A DNA stretch of 64,000 nt from Aselliscus stoliczkanus (GCA_033961575.1 CM066740.1:63123213-63187212), one strand, 5' to 3'; shown: positions 43,215 to 55,820, counted from the first letter of the stretch. Notes: generated by a model not told the origin, from the letters alone. Numbers and translations are program-made.

Positions 43215-44860
43215 CAGCATCATCATATGTAGGGTTGCCTGTGTTGCTGTAGGGTGGCAAACTCTCACATTTATTGGAGAAGATAATTACAGCAAGTCTT
43301 TTTTCCTGGACATTCTTAATGATTATTCTAGTTATTCCTCTGGAAAATGTAAAACCGAGATGCAATAGAATTGCTAAAATCAATTAATAGAAAGATCATC
43401 TTCCATAAACTAACCCTCACTGCACCCTGTTAAAGATATTTTTCACCATTATTATCCAAAAGATTTTAGTAACTACAAAACCAAAGTTAGTTGTAATCAC
43501 AATAATTAAAATACTGTTAACTCATGTTCCCCAGAAACAAAACTGAGATTTATGCTGTCATTTATATAAATCAGAAAATATGATGAGTTGTTTTTTTCTT
43601 CATTGGGAGAGAAAGAGAATAATAAAGCCATAAAAGTCTTCTTCTTTTCCTCCTGTTGTGTAGGCCCTACTCTCTCGGTACAAGGATACAGTAGTTATTT
43701 CTACCTTGAGATTCCATCTTGCCCAGAGAGAGAATATCCTCCTGACATAACTACCAGAAGCTCCCTGGCTCCATAGTTGTGTTTGGGTTAGTTCCAGGCA
43801 TCTCCGCTAAAGATGAACTATGCTATGGCCTCCTCTGGAATCAGGCTGTTAAAGCAGCTGGATAGGCAGGCGAGACAGCTGGGGTCATACATAGCTGGTG
43901 CTCAGAAGATGAGATGGGATGCTCAGCCACAAGCCTTGCCCATGGTGATAGGCTGCAGCTATGTCTTTATTGCCACTGGTACTGATTCTGGTCTTTCCTG
44001 GGACACTGTGATCTGCAAGGTGCTGAGGGAAAAGTCCCATCTTCCTGTGCTTCCCCCATCCCACCTGCCCCAGCCCCTGAGGTTATGGTCAGAGCCTCTT
44101 CTTTGTGGCGCAAGCATGATCCAAGAGGGCAGAGCTGGGCAGGTCAGCTTTAGTCCCATCGTAAACTCAGAACCATCATGCCCATCAGACTCCCTGACTC
44201 TGCACTGGGCCAGCTCATTGGGCCAGGATGTATTCCACCTCCTAAGTAATTTTATTTTGGTAATCTCTTGCCTTTTCCTGTGTTTAGAACTTAGCTGAAG
44301 CTATGTCTTGCCCTCCTATGCAATAGGTATCGGAAAACTCAATACTCAGCCTTTCTAGTCATCTGGTCAGAGCTGGTCGTAGGACATGATTCTGGCAAAA
44401 AGATGTAGCAGAAGTGTTTCCTTTCTTAAATGAAGAAAACCAAAAAAAACCAAACGAAGCCATAAGAGGGAAAGGTTTTTGACTTCTTCACCTTCAACCC
44501 TGTCTGGAATATGGGCGTACTGTTGTCTCTTAAGATTGGGAGAGAGGAGAGGAAGCTAGAGGATAAGGATAGGAGAGCAAAAAGATAAAGGCTTCTGGTT
44601 ACGTGACGACGTGAGTGATGATGTAGGCAGCAACGTCACCCTCAGCTTTCTACTTCAATGCTTCTTGTTATGAGGGGAAATCCTGTTTAACCACTATAGT
44701 GGTATTGTTTTGTCATATGGGACCAAATGCTTTCCTGATTGATACAATGGGGATATCAGGATAAGTGTGTCTGCTTGATTGGTTCTATTTACTTTCTCTC
44801 ATCTCTCCTTCCATACATCATAGAACTCTAAGCTCAGGGTTTTCCTTCTCTCTTATGATA
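43215..44860. other. No gene seen
   Basis: A 161-codon ORF at 43813-44298 lacks any recognisable motif. A cluster of ACGT motifs lies at 44599-44640. Otherwise the sequence looks unique. Confidence 0.45.
44599..44640. promoter_or_regulatory. Cluster of CRE/ATF-like motifs
   Basis: TTACGTGACGACGTGAG and AACGTCACC put three ACGT cores in about 40 bp of otherwise CpG-poor DNA. CREB/ATF and E-box factors bind such cores. Function is unproven. Confidence 0.25.
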
Positions 44861-44869
44861 ACGTTTGAA

Positions 44870-45290
44870 TTATTGGGCAACAAATTTCCCTCTCCTCTTA
44901 TCTCACTGGGGGCAGAGTGTACTTCTTTTAACCACTGACATAGGGCTTGATTATGTGACATGCTGTAGCCATGGAATATTATGGGCACAATGAGGACAGA
45001 AGCTATGTGGTTGGCCCCTCGCAGTCTCATGAACTGCCATGAGAAGAAGGTGCCATGGCTAGTGGCTGCTTCATTAGCCTGGTCCCAGAATGAGCAGACA
45101 TGAGCAAACCTGAACGAACCCACAACCTGGAGTACAACCCAGCTGGACCTCAGCCTGAAGCCTAGGCCGCCAGCTGAGCCCAGGCTGGAATACATGAATC
45201 GCAGGTGACTCTTAAGGTGAGGGTAAATTCCTATTGTTGTAAGCCTTTGGGATTTAAGGTGATTTGTTATTCAGCATTAATGTGAGTTGA
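44870..45290 (+). repeat. Old LTR/MaLR-like repeat
   Basis: ATTATGTGACATGCTGTAGCC, shortened by one base, is followed by GAACTGCCATGAGAAGAAGG, CCACAACCTGGAGTACAACC and TTGTTGTAAGCCTTTGGGAT. It shares its layout with 34520-34830. The subfamily is not named. Confidence 0.5.
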
Positions 45291-45422
45291 TGATATCACC
45301 TAGCAGAGACTTCCCAGAAGATGGACTGTTAACTCTCTTTTTCGCTTTGCAAAATTGGAGGTGCCCATCAAACCTGACTCTTGATATGTAAATAGGAATT
45401 TAAGTAATTAAAAAAAATTCAC

Positions 45423-45816
45423 AGACTGGCTGAGTAGCGTGCTGGTTAAGAACTGGCTTGGGATGCTGGCTCTGAGCAGCAGGGCCCTGGTTCAGATCCC
45501 ACATATGAGGGCCAGTGACATTGCCCTCTACAGCCAAGATGGTGAACAACAGCTGGGCTGCTGTGAATCCCAGGGGACTTCATAGCTGCAGCCCCTGCTG
45601 TGTGGGCTGCCATAGGCTACAGTGAGTGGCCGGCAGCCAGTGTGAGTGGCCATCCAGAGGCCGGTGACCGATCTGCCTCACCCAGGAAGAGCACAATGCT
45701 GATAGCAACATGGGCCAGTGAAGCAATGTCCTCCGCAACTAGACTGAAGAACAAAAAAAAGGACAACAACTTGTCAGTTCCCCTCCCGCATTTCCCCAAT
45801 AAAATCTTAAAAAAAA
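45423..45816 (+). mobile_element. tRNA-derived SINE, long form (Rhin-1-like)
   Basis: The head is GACTGGCTGAGTAGCGTGCT, followed by TTCAGATCCCACATATGAGG, the long body with GTGACCGATCTGCCTC, and CCCCAATAAAATCTTAAAAA with a long A tail. The A-rich target duplication AAAAAAATTCAC lies at 45411-45422 and 45817-45828. Confidence 0.86.
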
Positions 45817-45829
45817 AAAAAAATTCACC

Positions 45830-48800
45830 CTCTGCTGTGCTTGGCTTCAATATTCTGGTCTTATTTGGAACTGAAAAATTTTATTTTGGTAGTCAATAGT
45901 TAAGCATTGATTCTTTCTCTCCATTTTCATGTCTGCCAAATAATTCTAATCCACCCTCAAAGCAAATAGTGCCTTTGGCCAATCAAGAAGATAAAATAAA
46001 ATGTGAAATAAAAAAGCACATAAATATATTTCAGAAAAAATGTAAATTACAATTTCTATTGTTACTGGTCTTTGCTTCTGCTTTTTAACTCTATCAGTAA
46101 GCAGTCTTATGGTCTGCAGTCCAAATTAGACCATCTGATTTTGTATAGCTGTGAGCTAATGATGGTGTTTACAAATCAGATGCAACTGATTTGATGACAG
46201 TGAATGCTAACATTTATCCCCCAATTAAGTGAATTATCCCCCTAGAAGGGAATTTTGCTCTTTTCATTAATAGACCTGTATTCTAAAATAATTGCATTCA
46301 ATTATAATTATCTCTATATTTTGAATTTCACCAATAAAATATTTGTGGAAATATGTTTTCTCTTGTTACATACACATTGACATGCTGTTCTTGATTTTGC
46401 TTCTTGTCTCACAGATACTACAATATTAACTATCTGGCCCTTTCCAAAAAACGTTTGCCAGGTACTGTTCTAAGGCAGGAGGCTCCCAGTTGCTCTGCTG
46501 AGAGAGATCTCTGCCCATGTCCTAAAAAGACAAATTCTAAGGCGAGTGGGCAGAGGATAACTCCCCTCCAGTTTCTGTCATTGACAAAGGACAGTCTTTG
46601 TTCCCAGGGAAATTTTAGGGAAGATCAATGCCAAGCAATCTGCATAAGTCTCTGTGTGGACTTACTCTTCTTGTAAAAACTTCCTTCTAATAATATGTGC
46701 CCACCTAAATCATATTTAGAAACAAACTTTGACATCTGAAGCAGGCATGGTTCATATTACTTACTTAGAAATAGTTTAAAGAATACTGGAGCTAATTTAT
46801 AATTGGAATTAAACTGTTACTTATATTTCTCATATCTCAACGTATAACTTCAGGTAATCTCTTTTGTGGCTGTTATTTATTTATTTATTTATTTCTAATC
46901 ACTGTTCATATTTTCACTTCAGCTGGCTATGATAATTACTAGGTATGCTCTACTTTAATTTTTCCTTAATTACTCATATTTCCTCTTAGTACTCCACACA
47001 GTGAAATGCAGTTTGTTTCCACTTTTTACATCATACATCCATTTAAATTTACATTGGCCTTTATTGTGAGAAAATAAAAAAAAATTTTTTGTTTATCTTT
47101 AAATATCATTATAGTTATTTCATGGTTGATATTGTATAGTTTGGTTGTCTGATTTAGTACATCATAATTATGGCACTACTTCACATTCATGTTTTTAATT
47201 TAATAAGTGGTTTTTCAAAGTTGCACTTATTTTCCTGCTGGGATCTTCAAAAATTACTTGTGCTTTAAATTTCATTTTTGCTTTCTATTATTTTACTTTC
47301 TTAGTATGTGCTTGATAACAGTAATACTTACTATATTATTTCAGTCGCTCCAGATTTATCCTGCTTGAAAGCATGCTGGGAACTCTTCCAAAGGTGCAGA
47401 GAAATCTGCAGAGGACAAAGTCCAGGAGGAGGCTGGTAGGCCTGCTCTGACACATCCCAAGAGTGCCTTAGGGCTCTGCGCTCTCAGTCCACAGACACTG
47501 TCATTTTGATCTGGAGGAAAGAATTAATTTAACTCCTACATTTATGTTTTTTATTATTGTGTCTTTAAAGTGTATTATCTTAATAATACCTCCCATGTGC
47601 CCACTGCTTTTCAGAGCCAGCACTCCATGCTTCTATTTTGTAATCAAATTTTCTCTTTTAGATCCCTGTCATTTTTCATGGGCTTCTGAAGCTTCCTACA
47701 TTAGGGAGAGATTATACATGTAAAGAGCTGAGCCCAGAGCCAGGCACCTAATAAGTGTTCAATAAGTGGTAGTTGTTGTTAAAGTTTGATTTTATTTTGC
47801 TTAAAATCCCTATGCATTTTTACAAAAATTAGTTGAGATTATTTTTACATTGAAATTCAAAAGTCTGGCTATAAGACTAAAGATCTGTAGTTGGTAAAAT
47901 TCTGTATTTCTCAAGACATCTAACTGGGGAATGCACTAATACCACTGTAAGCATTTAAGAGAATTGTTCTGATCACGGTTTTATAAATCCTTTGTAGAGA
48001 TATTCTTGCCTGGTACTGTTCCATAATAAAAATAGGTTATTTTCAAAAAGCTATGTGATTAGAATACCTATTTCTTGGTACCAGCGGGTAGCTGAAGTGT
48101 TACCGTGTATTTATGGTGCATGGGTATTAATTTCAGAAAATCTCTGTGGTGTTCCTGAAGCTGCATAGAAAGGCCCAGAAAGAGGCTTATAGTTTATCTG
48201 CATGATAGAAACTTTCTGCTAATGTTTGTCTACTATTGTGAAACCAGCACTAGAATCCCAGGAACCCTGGATCTCGGTTTACTCCTGTAACTACCAGTTC
48301 ACATGACCTTTCTTCAATGCCCTGGACTGTAATTAGAATTTTTTTAAAAATCACAATGAATTTAAGTCACAATTAAAAATGTATATTAATAAAACTATGC
48401 CACTAATGAAGCTATAATTAATTAATAATTAATTAATGAAGTTACAAATAATTAGTTTAAAGGAGTATAATTTTGTGACTTCATTATCATTATCTTTCCT
48501 TTTTTTTCTTTGTGATATCAAAACAGCTTAGCAAATCAAACCCAAAGAACACTAGCTAAACTCATTTATTCTGGTAAATAATTGCTTCTCCTTCTGGTCT
48601 TACAAGTGAGATGTGGTTTGGTTTGAATCCAGGGGATGGATACCTACCATGCCCTACAGCAGTCTTTAGCAAGACCATTTCCAACAGGCTCAGTTCCAAT
48701 TGGTACAAAGCTCTGTAAGAAATGGAGGATTAAGCCAGATCTGTTTATTCCCAGAGCCTCCACACCCCTCCTTGAAGCTGCCTTTCAGATTTACGTACCA

Positions 48801-49230
48801 CATGTTATAACCTCTTTAGAATGTTCCCAGAAGTGCTCTTGGCAAAAGTAGAATTTCTCAGGATTGGTTCAGTCTCTGTGCCCTGAGTTGAGTTTTTTAT
48901 GTTTTCATCTTTTCTTCCCTAGGCTTTTGTGAAGGGGAAAAAGTATCTCATGATACTCAATTGCTAGTGCTAATATTAAGCATTTCGAGACAGAAGAAAC
49001 TCTCCCCATCCTTTCCTCAACCTCCACCCCTTCCCTTCCCAGGGCATGGCCTGGCTGGCCAGTGGTTCGCAACCTTTTATCCAGCAGCCTTGGGTTGGCA
49101 GACTACAGAGAAGTGACTTGAGATCTGGGACAATTGCTTAAGGATTGTGTATGCCTACCAGTCAACACATACTTCCTGATCAAATAATAACAATAACAAT
49201 AATAATAATAATAGTGACTTTTGTCACTAA
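45830..49230. other. No gene seen
   Basis: This is about 3.4 kb of AT-rich DNA with a (TTTA)n run near 46876-46893, a TTAATTAATAATTAATTAAT stretch near 48417-48436 and an (AAT)n run at 49196-49213. A hAT-like end (CCAGTGGTTCGCAACC) may lie near 49060. No exons are recognised. Confidence 0.45.
47690..47785 (+). repeat. L2/MIR 3'-end fossil
   Basis: AAAGAGCTGAGCCCAGAGCC and GGCACCTAATAAGTGTTCAA match the conserved 3' tail shared by L2 and MIR. Confidence 0.65.
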
Positions 49231-49239
49231 TTAATAACT

Positions 49240-49560
49240 TTTGTACATGCTCCATGTGCAAGGCATTTTTCTAAATATTTTAACTATAATGCAAGCTCTA
49301 TGAGGACAGAGATTTTTGCCTATTTTACTCACTATTGTGTCTCAGGTGCCTAGCATGGCACCAGGCCCACAGAAGGCAATAAACAAGTCTTCTTTGAGTG
49401 AGATTATTTATTAAATTATCACCATAACTATCTGTGGTAGATACTATTATTGTCTCCATTTTTCAGATGATAAAGCTGAGACACAGAGTACTTAAGTCAT
49501 TTGTTAAGTTTGCACAGCTAGAAAGTGGCAGAGACAAGATTTGAACCAGGGCAGAACTGA
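49240..49560. repeat. L2 tail followed by a MIR fossil
   Basis: CAAGCTCTATGAGGACAGAG and GCATGGCACCAGGCCCACAG with GGCAATAAA form an L2 3' end in the sense direction. After 49420, GTCTCCATTTTTCAGATGAT, AAAGCTGAGACACAGAG and TTTGCACAGCTAGAAAGTGG are antisense MIR. Confidence 0.7.
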
Positions 49561-50309
49561 GGCTTTGCAAAAATATGAAGTTAGTTTATATAATAATCAC
49601 ACAAAAAAGGTTGTGCTTATGCACAATGAAATGCACTTAGGTAACCTTACTTTTGAATAACCAAGCATTGAACAAATTATACTGAGTCCTTTACTATATT
49701 TTTGCCACATGCTGAGTTAATTTAATAGCCTTGGGTGTTGTTTTTTGAAGTAACTTACATTTTTCACACTAACATTTTTCAGCCCTTAAGAATATACCTC
49801 ATTTTGTTCATCCAGATGGCATTTCTTGAGACTGCCAAAATACACAATCAACATAGAAATATTAACCTCATTTTAAAGAGAAAACTGTCTCCTTCTTCTG
49901 ACATTCTGGAAGCCTGAAAATGCAAATCATCAGCAAGTTCATTTACTGGTCATCGGAAAGGCAAGCCCCTATAAAAGTATCACACTCCAGAACACACACC
50001 TGATTTCCAAAAATGTAGAGAATAAGAGGTTTTATGTTTTTCCATATTTAGAAGGTCCCAAAGACTATATTACAGCAAATGTTGTAAGTGGCATTTAAAA
50101 GATGAGGTCATTAAATGACCCTCTTTTATAGCTGAAATTAAAGATAAGTTTAGTGTGTTCTTAGAAAGATGAAAGCATACTTGACAACTCAGTTCTGGCA
50201 CTCAGGGAACAATGAATCTTTCAGGGCACCCTCATTGTCAAGATTTAGTTGTAGTAACCCAAAGGAATTAGTAAAATTATTTCAAGAAACATGGAAACAT
50301 TGAAAACCA

Positions 50310-50770
50310 ATCTTTATTGGCAGCTCTGGAATACAGAGATGAGAGATTCTGTGCTGTCCCTCAAGTAACTCTCAACCTAGAGGAGAAGCAGAAAAGGTGA
50401 ACAGTCACATAAAGCCCAGACTGTAATACAACACAGGGCAGGTGAGCTGGGTCCAGGGTGTGGGATGTGCCATGCAGGAGGGGCTCCCGCAGTGCGGGGG
50501 CATGCCTCCAGGGACCATGCTGGAGTTGTTACCCGAAGGAAGTTTTGAAAGACAAATCTAGGTGTTTCTAAGATGGAACACAGTAAAAAAGTACAAGGCA
50601 AGAGGAAGGAAAATGCTGGCCGGAAGCTGCCAGTACAAAGAGATGCCTGGAGTAAAGCTGGGGCTGGAGATTGGGACAAGCCTGAGAAGCCATCAGACCC
50701 ACATTGGGAAGGACAGTGTCCAAATGCAGGGAGACTGAACCAACCTTGTCCTAGGGACAACTGAGAAATA
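50310..50770. repeat. Old interspersed repeat, family not named
   Basis: The phrases CCTCAAGTAACTCTCAACCT, CATGCTGGAGTTGTTACC and TTGGGACAAGCCTGAGAAGC fit the same loosely recognised old family as 9070-9935. Confidence 0.35.
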
Positions 50771-50786
50771 ACAAAGGATGGTAAGC

Positions 50787-50806
50787 GGGGGGGGGGGGGG
50801 GGGGGG
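50787..50806 (+). repeat. Poly-G run of 20
   Basis: There are twenty consecutive G residues after TAAGC. In assemblies, such runs are often mis-sized. They can form G-quadruplexes. Confidence 0.9.
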
Positions 50807-50867
50807 AATGACAAATTAAATTTGCATTTGTGGAAGGATGGCTTACTTAACGTCTGGTGGGATAATA

Positions 50868-51413
50868 CGAAGTGTGATCAAAACTGCAGTGGATGCTGCT
50901 GCCGTGTGCCATCCAACAGAAAGGCAGGGATCTTCAATACGGGAAGTGGTGCATGGAACCTTAATAACAGTGTGTGACAAGTTTCAGCTTGTTTGGTGCA
51001 GTCAGTCGGGTGTGAGCTACGGTTGAGAAAAGGTGTGTTTTCAAGTGTGCCGTAAATCATCCTCCATCATGACAAATCTCCATGTCACACATTGCTTCTG
51101 GTATACGGCAATTTCTGTCAAATAAAAACATTACAGTGTGTCCTCATCCACCTCATTCACATGATCTGGTACCGTGCAACTTCTGGCTCTTCCCCAAAGT
51201 CAAAATGATTCAGTACATCGAGGCAGCCATGACACCGCAACTAAAGACACTCACGAAAGAAGACTTCCAGAAATGCTTCAGAAAGTGGCTAGAATGATGG
51301 GGTAAGTGTGTTTGAAGTAAGGGGTATATTTTGAGGGGGAATAATGGCATGTGTCTTTTACTGTATTGAATTTTTTTATTTAAACATTCACTATCTTATT
51401 TGATCACATCTCA
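50868..51413 (+). mobile_element. Mariner-type DNA transposon, internally deleted
   Basis: Imperfect terminal inverted repeats around the shared GTGATCAAA (left CGAAGTGTGATCAAAA; right, as complement, TGAGATGTGATCAAAT) are flanked by TA at 50866-50867 and 51414-51415. The element is 546 bp, against about 1.3 kb for intact mariners. It keeps the 3' third of the transposase gene. Confidence 0.82.
51082..51297 (+). pseudogene. Mariner transposase C-terminal remnant
   Basis: Mariner transposases cut and paste DNA with a DD34D catalytic triad. Here the C-terminal phrase NITVCPHPPHSHDLVPCNFW continues as LFPKVK. This matches the hallmark PHPPYSPDLAPCD(F)LFP block that holds the third catalytic aspartate; the D of HDL is kept. 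The end, LKTLTKEDFQKCFRKW, is also typical. After LFPKVK about 5-10 residues are missing, and the N-terminal DNA-binding region and first two aspartates are gone, so it is dead. Confidence 0.85.
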
Positions 51414-51419
51414 TATTTT

Positions 51420-53690
51420 GAGATATTAGCTGATGTTTTATTTCCTCCCTGCACCTCCCCCTTTCTCTACCGTCTGTTTCAATCTGCCAAATTCAGTCTG
51501 CTGGTCCTGTGACTGCCTGAGAGTGGTAGCAAGTAATAAAGTACCAGAAATCTGAGAAATTGTGTCTCTGAAATCTAATCCTTTTGCTGAGAGTTTTAGA
51601 GGATTTGTGGGAAGGTAAAAGGAGTTTAAGAAGATACAACATATATTTAAAATATCTTGGCCAGAGTCATAAAGGGCTAAAACTTCTTTTCTAGACTAAA
51701 AAGATTCTGACCCCAGTGAGATACTAATTTCTGCTTTGTTCTCCTTGTATTTTTCTCTCCTTTTTTGTTTCTATAAGGTAGTTGAGATTTTGTGTTTCTT
51801 GGCTTAAGTGTTTCTTGGGGTCTTAGTGTTTAAAATAGAGTTGCCAGAAGAAATGGATCCTACTGGGAGGAAACTTCACCTTGTTAAGGGAAGAGGAGGA
51901 GAAAGGCAAGAGGTCCTCCAACCTGGGAAAGGGTGAAGGTCTCCAGCGTTCATGCAGACCTGTGCCCCATTCCCTTAGTGTCCCAGGGAGTTGGCACAGT
52001 TTAGGAGGGGGATAGGGTGGGTGCTTTTAGAAGGCTGAACTCATGGTAATGGGTCTGGCAGCTTCAGCAAAGGTTTCTGTCCTTCAAGGGTACTGGCTGT
52101 ACCACCCACAATTGAGGGATTATACTTTAATCTACATAAGACTCTTGGGATCCTCACATAATCTGGGGGGGGGGGAGGGAGAAGAGTTGGGAGATTAGAA
52201 GAAACTCAATAACTAAGAATAAGATTTTCTACTCAGAGTTAGATTTAATTAGGTTTTAGGAAAAATAATTTGACATTTCATCCATGCTTGAGTTGGTGAA
52301 TCAAAATTCATACACACTGCACATTATAGAATGATTTCTTTGGTGTTGATGAAGAAGTACTAGAAAACATCTAAACTGGAAGAAGGCAATTGCATAGGAG
52401 GCTAATACCGAACTGAGAATGACAAGGGTCTAAACTCAGGCAGGGACTCTGGGACTGGAGAGAAATTGCTACAGCTGAGAGATACTTAGAAGATGGAATT
52501 GAGATGGGGAGGGGCCATTGATCAGGCACCCGTCAGGAGACAGAAACCACACACTGATTGAACAGGGAAAGTTTAATATAAAGAATTATTAACTAACAAC
52601 AGGGGATTAACTACGCAGGGATAAAGAGAACTTCAAAGAGTACAGAAATAGCAGTTATGAAAAACAACCACTGCCCCTGGGGATGAGGCAGAGCATCCAA
52701 GGAAGAAACAAATTTGGAAACGCTCTTACCTCCTCAAGGCTGAAATTCAGATCTCCTTGGAGAGGACATTTCTGTAACCTGCTGGATAGTGAAGAAGCCT
52801 GCTGAGGCTGGCAGGCAGAAAAGCACCTGCTAGGTGCAGATAAATCTGGCCTCTGGGTGCTGGTGGAATTTGTGGAAAGCTATCTGGAGAGGCGTTGCTG
52901 AACTTGCTGGGAAACCACTTCACAGCTGACCTCACTGGGAAGCAGTTGTGGCACCAGGGGATCTCGGTGGGAAGCTGTCCATGGAAAGCAGCTGAAACTG
53001 TCTGGGGATGAGCTCACAGCATGTCCTCCAAACTGCACCAGCAGCATAGGAGCAAGAAGAGAGGAGGGAAAACTGGAACCAGGAAGAGGAGCCCCTTCTT
53101 CTGCAATGTCCCTCCAGTCCCCTTTGAACCAGCTTACCTTTGAACAAGCTGGAAAGGGTAACTCTCCAAAGGGTCCGGTTTCAATGTCACAAGGAAGACA
53201 ACAGAGAGTAGATTTGGAGCTTGGAGGCAAGGGAGTGATAGCTGGCATGAGGCTGGGGAAAACTCTAAGCTACAGGTTTTTGAGTGATTAATTTTATGTT
53301 GTTGCTTTTCAATCAGGAAAGAAGTTGGAGGGAATAACTTGATGGACTCAGTTTAAATTTTGTGAGTCAATAATAATGAAAAGGGACATAACTGATAATT
53401 GAAACATGACAATGCCGATATTTTAGGGATGATGGGGAAGAGACCCCCACAAACTGCGAAGAAGTAAGTTTATATTCGGAAGGGGGTAAAATTAGAAGGG
53501 GGTGTTACTATGGAAGCCAATAGAAGAGACATTTAAAGCAAGAAAGGAATGGTGAATACTGCTAAATGCTGCTGAGAAGCCAAGTGAAAATAAGAACTGA
53601 ACTGTATCAACAGGATTTAGGAGCTAGGACATCTTGTGTAGAATGTTATCACTATAACAGAGATGTTCAAAGTGGACAAAGGAGTAAGGG
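51420..53690. other. No gene seen
   Basis: This is mixed unique sequence with a G11-type run near 52166. Minus-strand ORFs at 52747-53248 overlap in different frames and show no family motif. Confidence 0.45.
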
Positions 53691-53699
53691 AACGAGAAC

Positions 53700-54560
53700 T
53701 TGCAGGCTGAAAAAGTCATTGCTCTAGAATTTTGTAAGATGGAGAGATATATAAGATGCTAACACTATTTTTAGGGAATTTACGTTAGAAGGGGAGAAAA
53801 GGTATACACAAATAACTCTAAGACAAGGTGCACTAAATTGAACTTTGTATGAAATTATAAATGAGTGCAATTGGAACATGAGGGAGGAAGAGGTTATCTC
53901 AGGCTGGGAGCATCATAAGAGGCTTGATTTGAAGGAGGATGCATTTAAAATGGTTTTTGCAGAATAAGGAGAGTTTCAGGAGGCAGAGAATGGAACACGT
54001 GAAGACAGTGGAAAGGTACAGGACAGATGGGAAGATTGTGAAGTAAACTGTGTGATATGTGTAATAGCAAATATTGAGAGTTCTACTGGAAATGGAGGCA
54101 CAAAGAAGAAGTTTTATATGGCTGCTGGCCATGTAATGAGTATTCTGTAGGCAGTGGAAAGCCAATGAGATAAGTCAGAGCCTGACCGGCACTGTGTTTA
54201 GTAAGATTGCTGGGAGTGGTTGCATGGACCAATTGGATGAATGATAAACTGGAAAAAAAAAATCAAATCAGGGGACTACAGAGATAGGCAAGGAACTAGG
54301 TCAGCTCAGGAACCAAGAGCTTTAATTAGGGAGCAGCTGAGGAGATGGCTCAGAGCATACGGGAAGGGGTTCTGCAAAAAAAAAGTGACACGAAGTAGTG
54401 ATGGAGGAAATGAAAAAGACACTAGAGTTTACAGAGATGGTTTGGTGAACAATGACACCATTAGTAGAAATGGAGAAGAAAAATGTGGACAGTTTGGGTT
54501 GGGAGGAGCTTTAGTTCCTGGAAAAGTGAACAGTCTTAGGAGATCACGAAATTTTGACTC
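53700..54560. repeat. Old interspersed repeat, family not named
   Basis: The phrases AAGAGGCTTGATTTGAAGGA, GGCAGTGGAAAGCCAATGAG and GGCAAGGAACTAGGTCAGC fit the same old family as 9070-9935, here with its middle part. Reading frames are broken. Confidence 0.45.
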
Positions 54561-54589
54561 ATCCTTGCAGTCTTTAACATAGTAGCCAC

Positions 54590-54810
54590 AACCTACTGGG
54601 CGTTTAGTATATGCTGTGAATGGTGCTCAGGGCGTTGAAAACAGGCTCTCATTCAGTTCTCAGGACTACCTATGATAGTATTCTTTCTGTTTCACATGTA
54701 GGGAAGTGGGGACTTAGAGAAGCTCTTATGTGACATGTCCTATAGCCAGTGAGTGGCAAAGCCAGGTTTCAAGGTTGGTTTCTCTGTTTCCAGACTCAGG
54801 CTCTTAACTA
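54590..54810 (-). repeat. MIR SINE fossil
   Basis: It is an antisense MIR: GTTTAGTATATGCTGTGAAT, then CATTCAGTTCTCAGGACTAC, GGGACTTAGAGAAGC and CAGTGAGTGGCAAAGCCAGG. Confidence 0.75.
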
Positions 54811-55029
54811 GTACATAAGACTCCACTTGTCAACTAACCTGTGATTCCTGGTGACCAGGAGCCACATCTTGATAGCTCTCAGATTGCTAAGGACAAGGCC
54901 TTGCTCAATTTAAGTATTCAATTAGTATCTGTCGAATAAATGAATGCTGAAAGCCACTTAATGGTCCCCAAGGGACTTGAAGAAGTTGAAACTCCCATAT
55001 TTACCAAATATATATATGCTTGGATTTAA

Positions 55030-55125
55030 GAAAACACAGCTGGCTAACTCAGTTGATTTGAGTATGATACTAATGAGGCCGAGGCCATAGGTTTAATTCC
55101 CTCGTGGGCCAGTTCACTTTGCACT
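55030..55125 (+). mobile_element. VES-like SINE head, old
   Basis: CAGCTGGCTAACTCAGTTGA, ATACTAATGAGGCCGAGGCC and GGTTTAATTCCCTCGTGGGC follow the A-box/B-box layout of VES-like SINEs. No body or clear target duplication is seen. Confidence 0.6.
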
Positions 55126-55629
55126 ATTTTCATGCTTTCAATCTTAAACAGACTTTCTACCAACTGCAATACATACACATGGTCCCAAGGGAACCAGCAG
55201 CAGAAAGGAGAAAGAGTGACTTAGTGCATATCCATCACCACTGCTGGAAAAACACCTTGAGTAATATTGCCCACTTATGGCTAGTTCCTGGTGTCATTGA
55301 TGTTTACATATGAAGAATTGCTCATAATTATTGTGTACCCTGCTGGAATTTGTTATACCGAAGTCCAGATTAGCACATGTACCTTAAGTAAAAGAGGATT
55401 TAATAATGTAAACACAACATTACTGAGAGGATTTGTCAAAGAATTTATAGCAGCAGAAAACACCTTGGGTTCACTTAAAAATGTATTTATTTATACACAA
55501 GAACACCTTTACTAAATTAAGTGATGTATTCCTAAGTAGTCCCCTAGTCATTGTGATATAAGAAATTAGCTTGCGGATTTAAAAAAAAGGGAAAGAGAAC
55601 TTTAGGGAATGAAGTGTGGAAAGGTTACG

Positions 55630-55820
55630 ATGGCAGATACTCCCGGGTTCAAATGCTGAATTCACAGCTGATTATCTGTGTGATCTGGGATTGCTCAGTC
55701 TCTCTGAGCCTCAGTCTATCACCCGTCAGGTAATGCTATGGACCGTGCAAGGTTGCTCTGAGGATCTTGGGAAATGATGTATCTAAAGCACCTTGTATAT
55801 AGATGAGGTTTAAAAAAATA
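55630..55820 (+). repeat. MIR SINE fossil
   Basis: The sense text is CCCGGGTTCAAATGCTGAAT, then GTGTGATCTGGGATTGCTC, GAGCCTCAGTCTATCACC and ATCTAAAGCACCTTGTATAT. Confidence 0.75.

Noticed and set aside
42973..43383. Arg-Glu and Ser-Leu repeat proteins
   Set aside because: They are translations of the polypyrimidine tract and its complement in several frames.
43813..44298. 161-codon ORF
   Set aside because: No recognisable motif, no splice or promoter context, and another ORF overlaps on the opposite strand.
51082..51297. Domesticated transposase gene
   Set aside because: Only the C-terminal third remains, with no start, no first two catalytic residues and no sign of exons.
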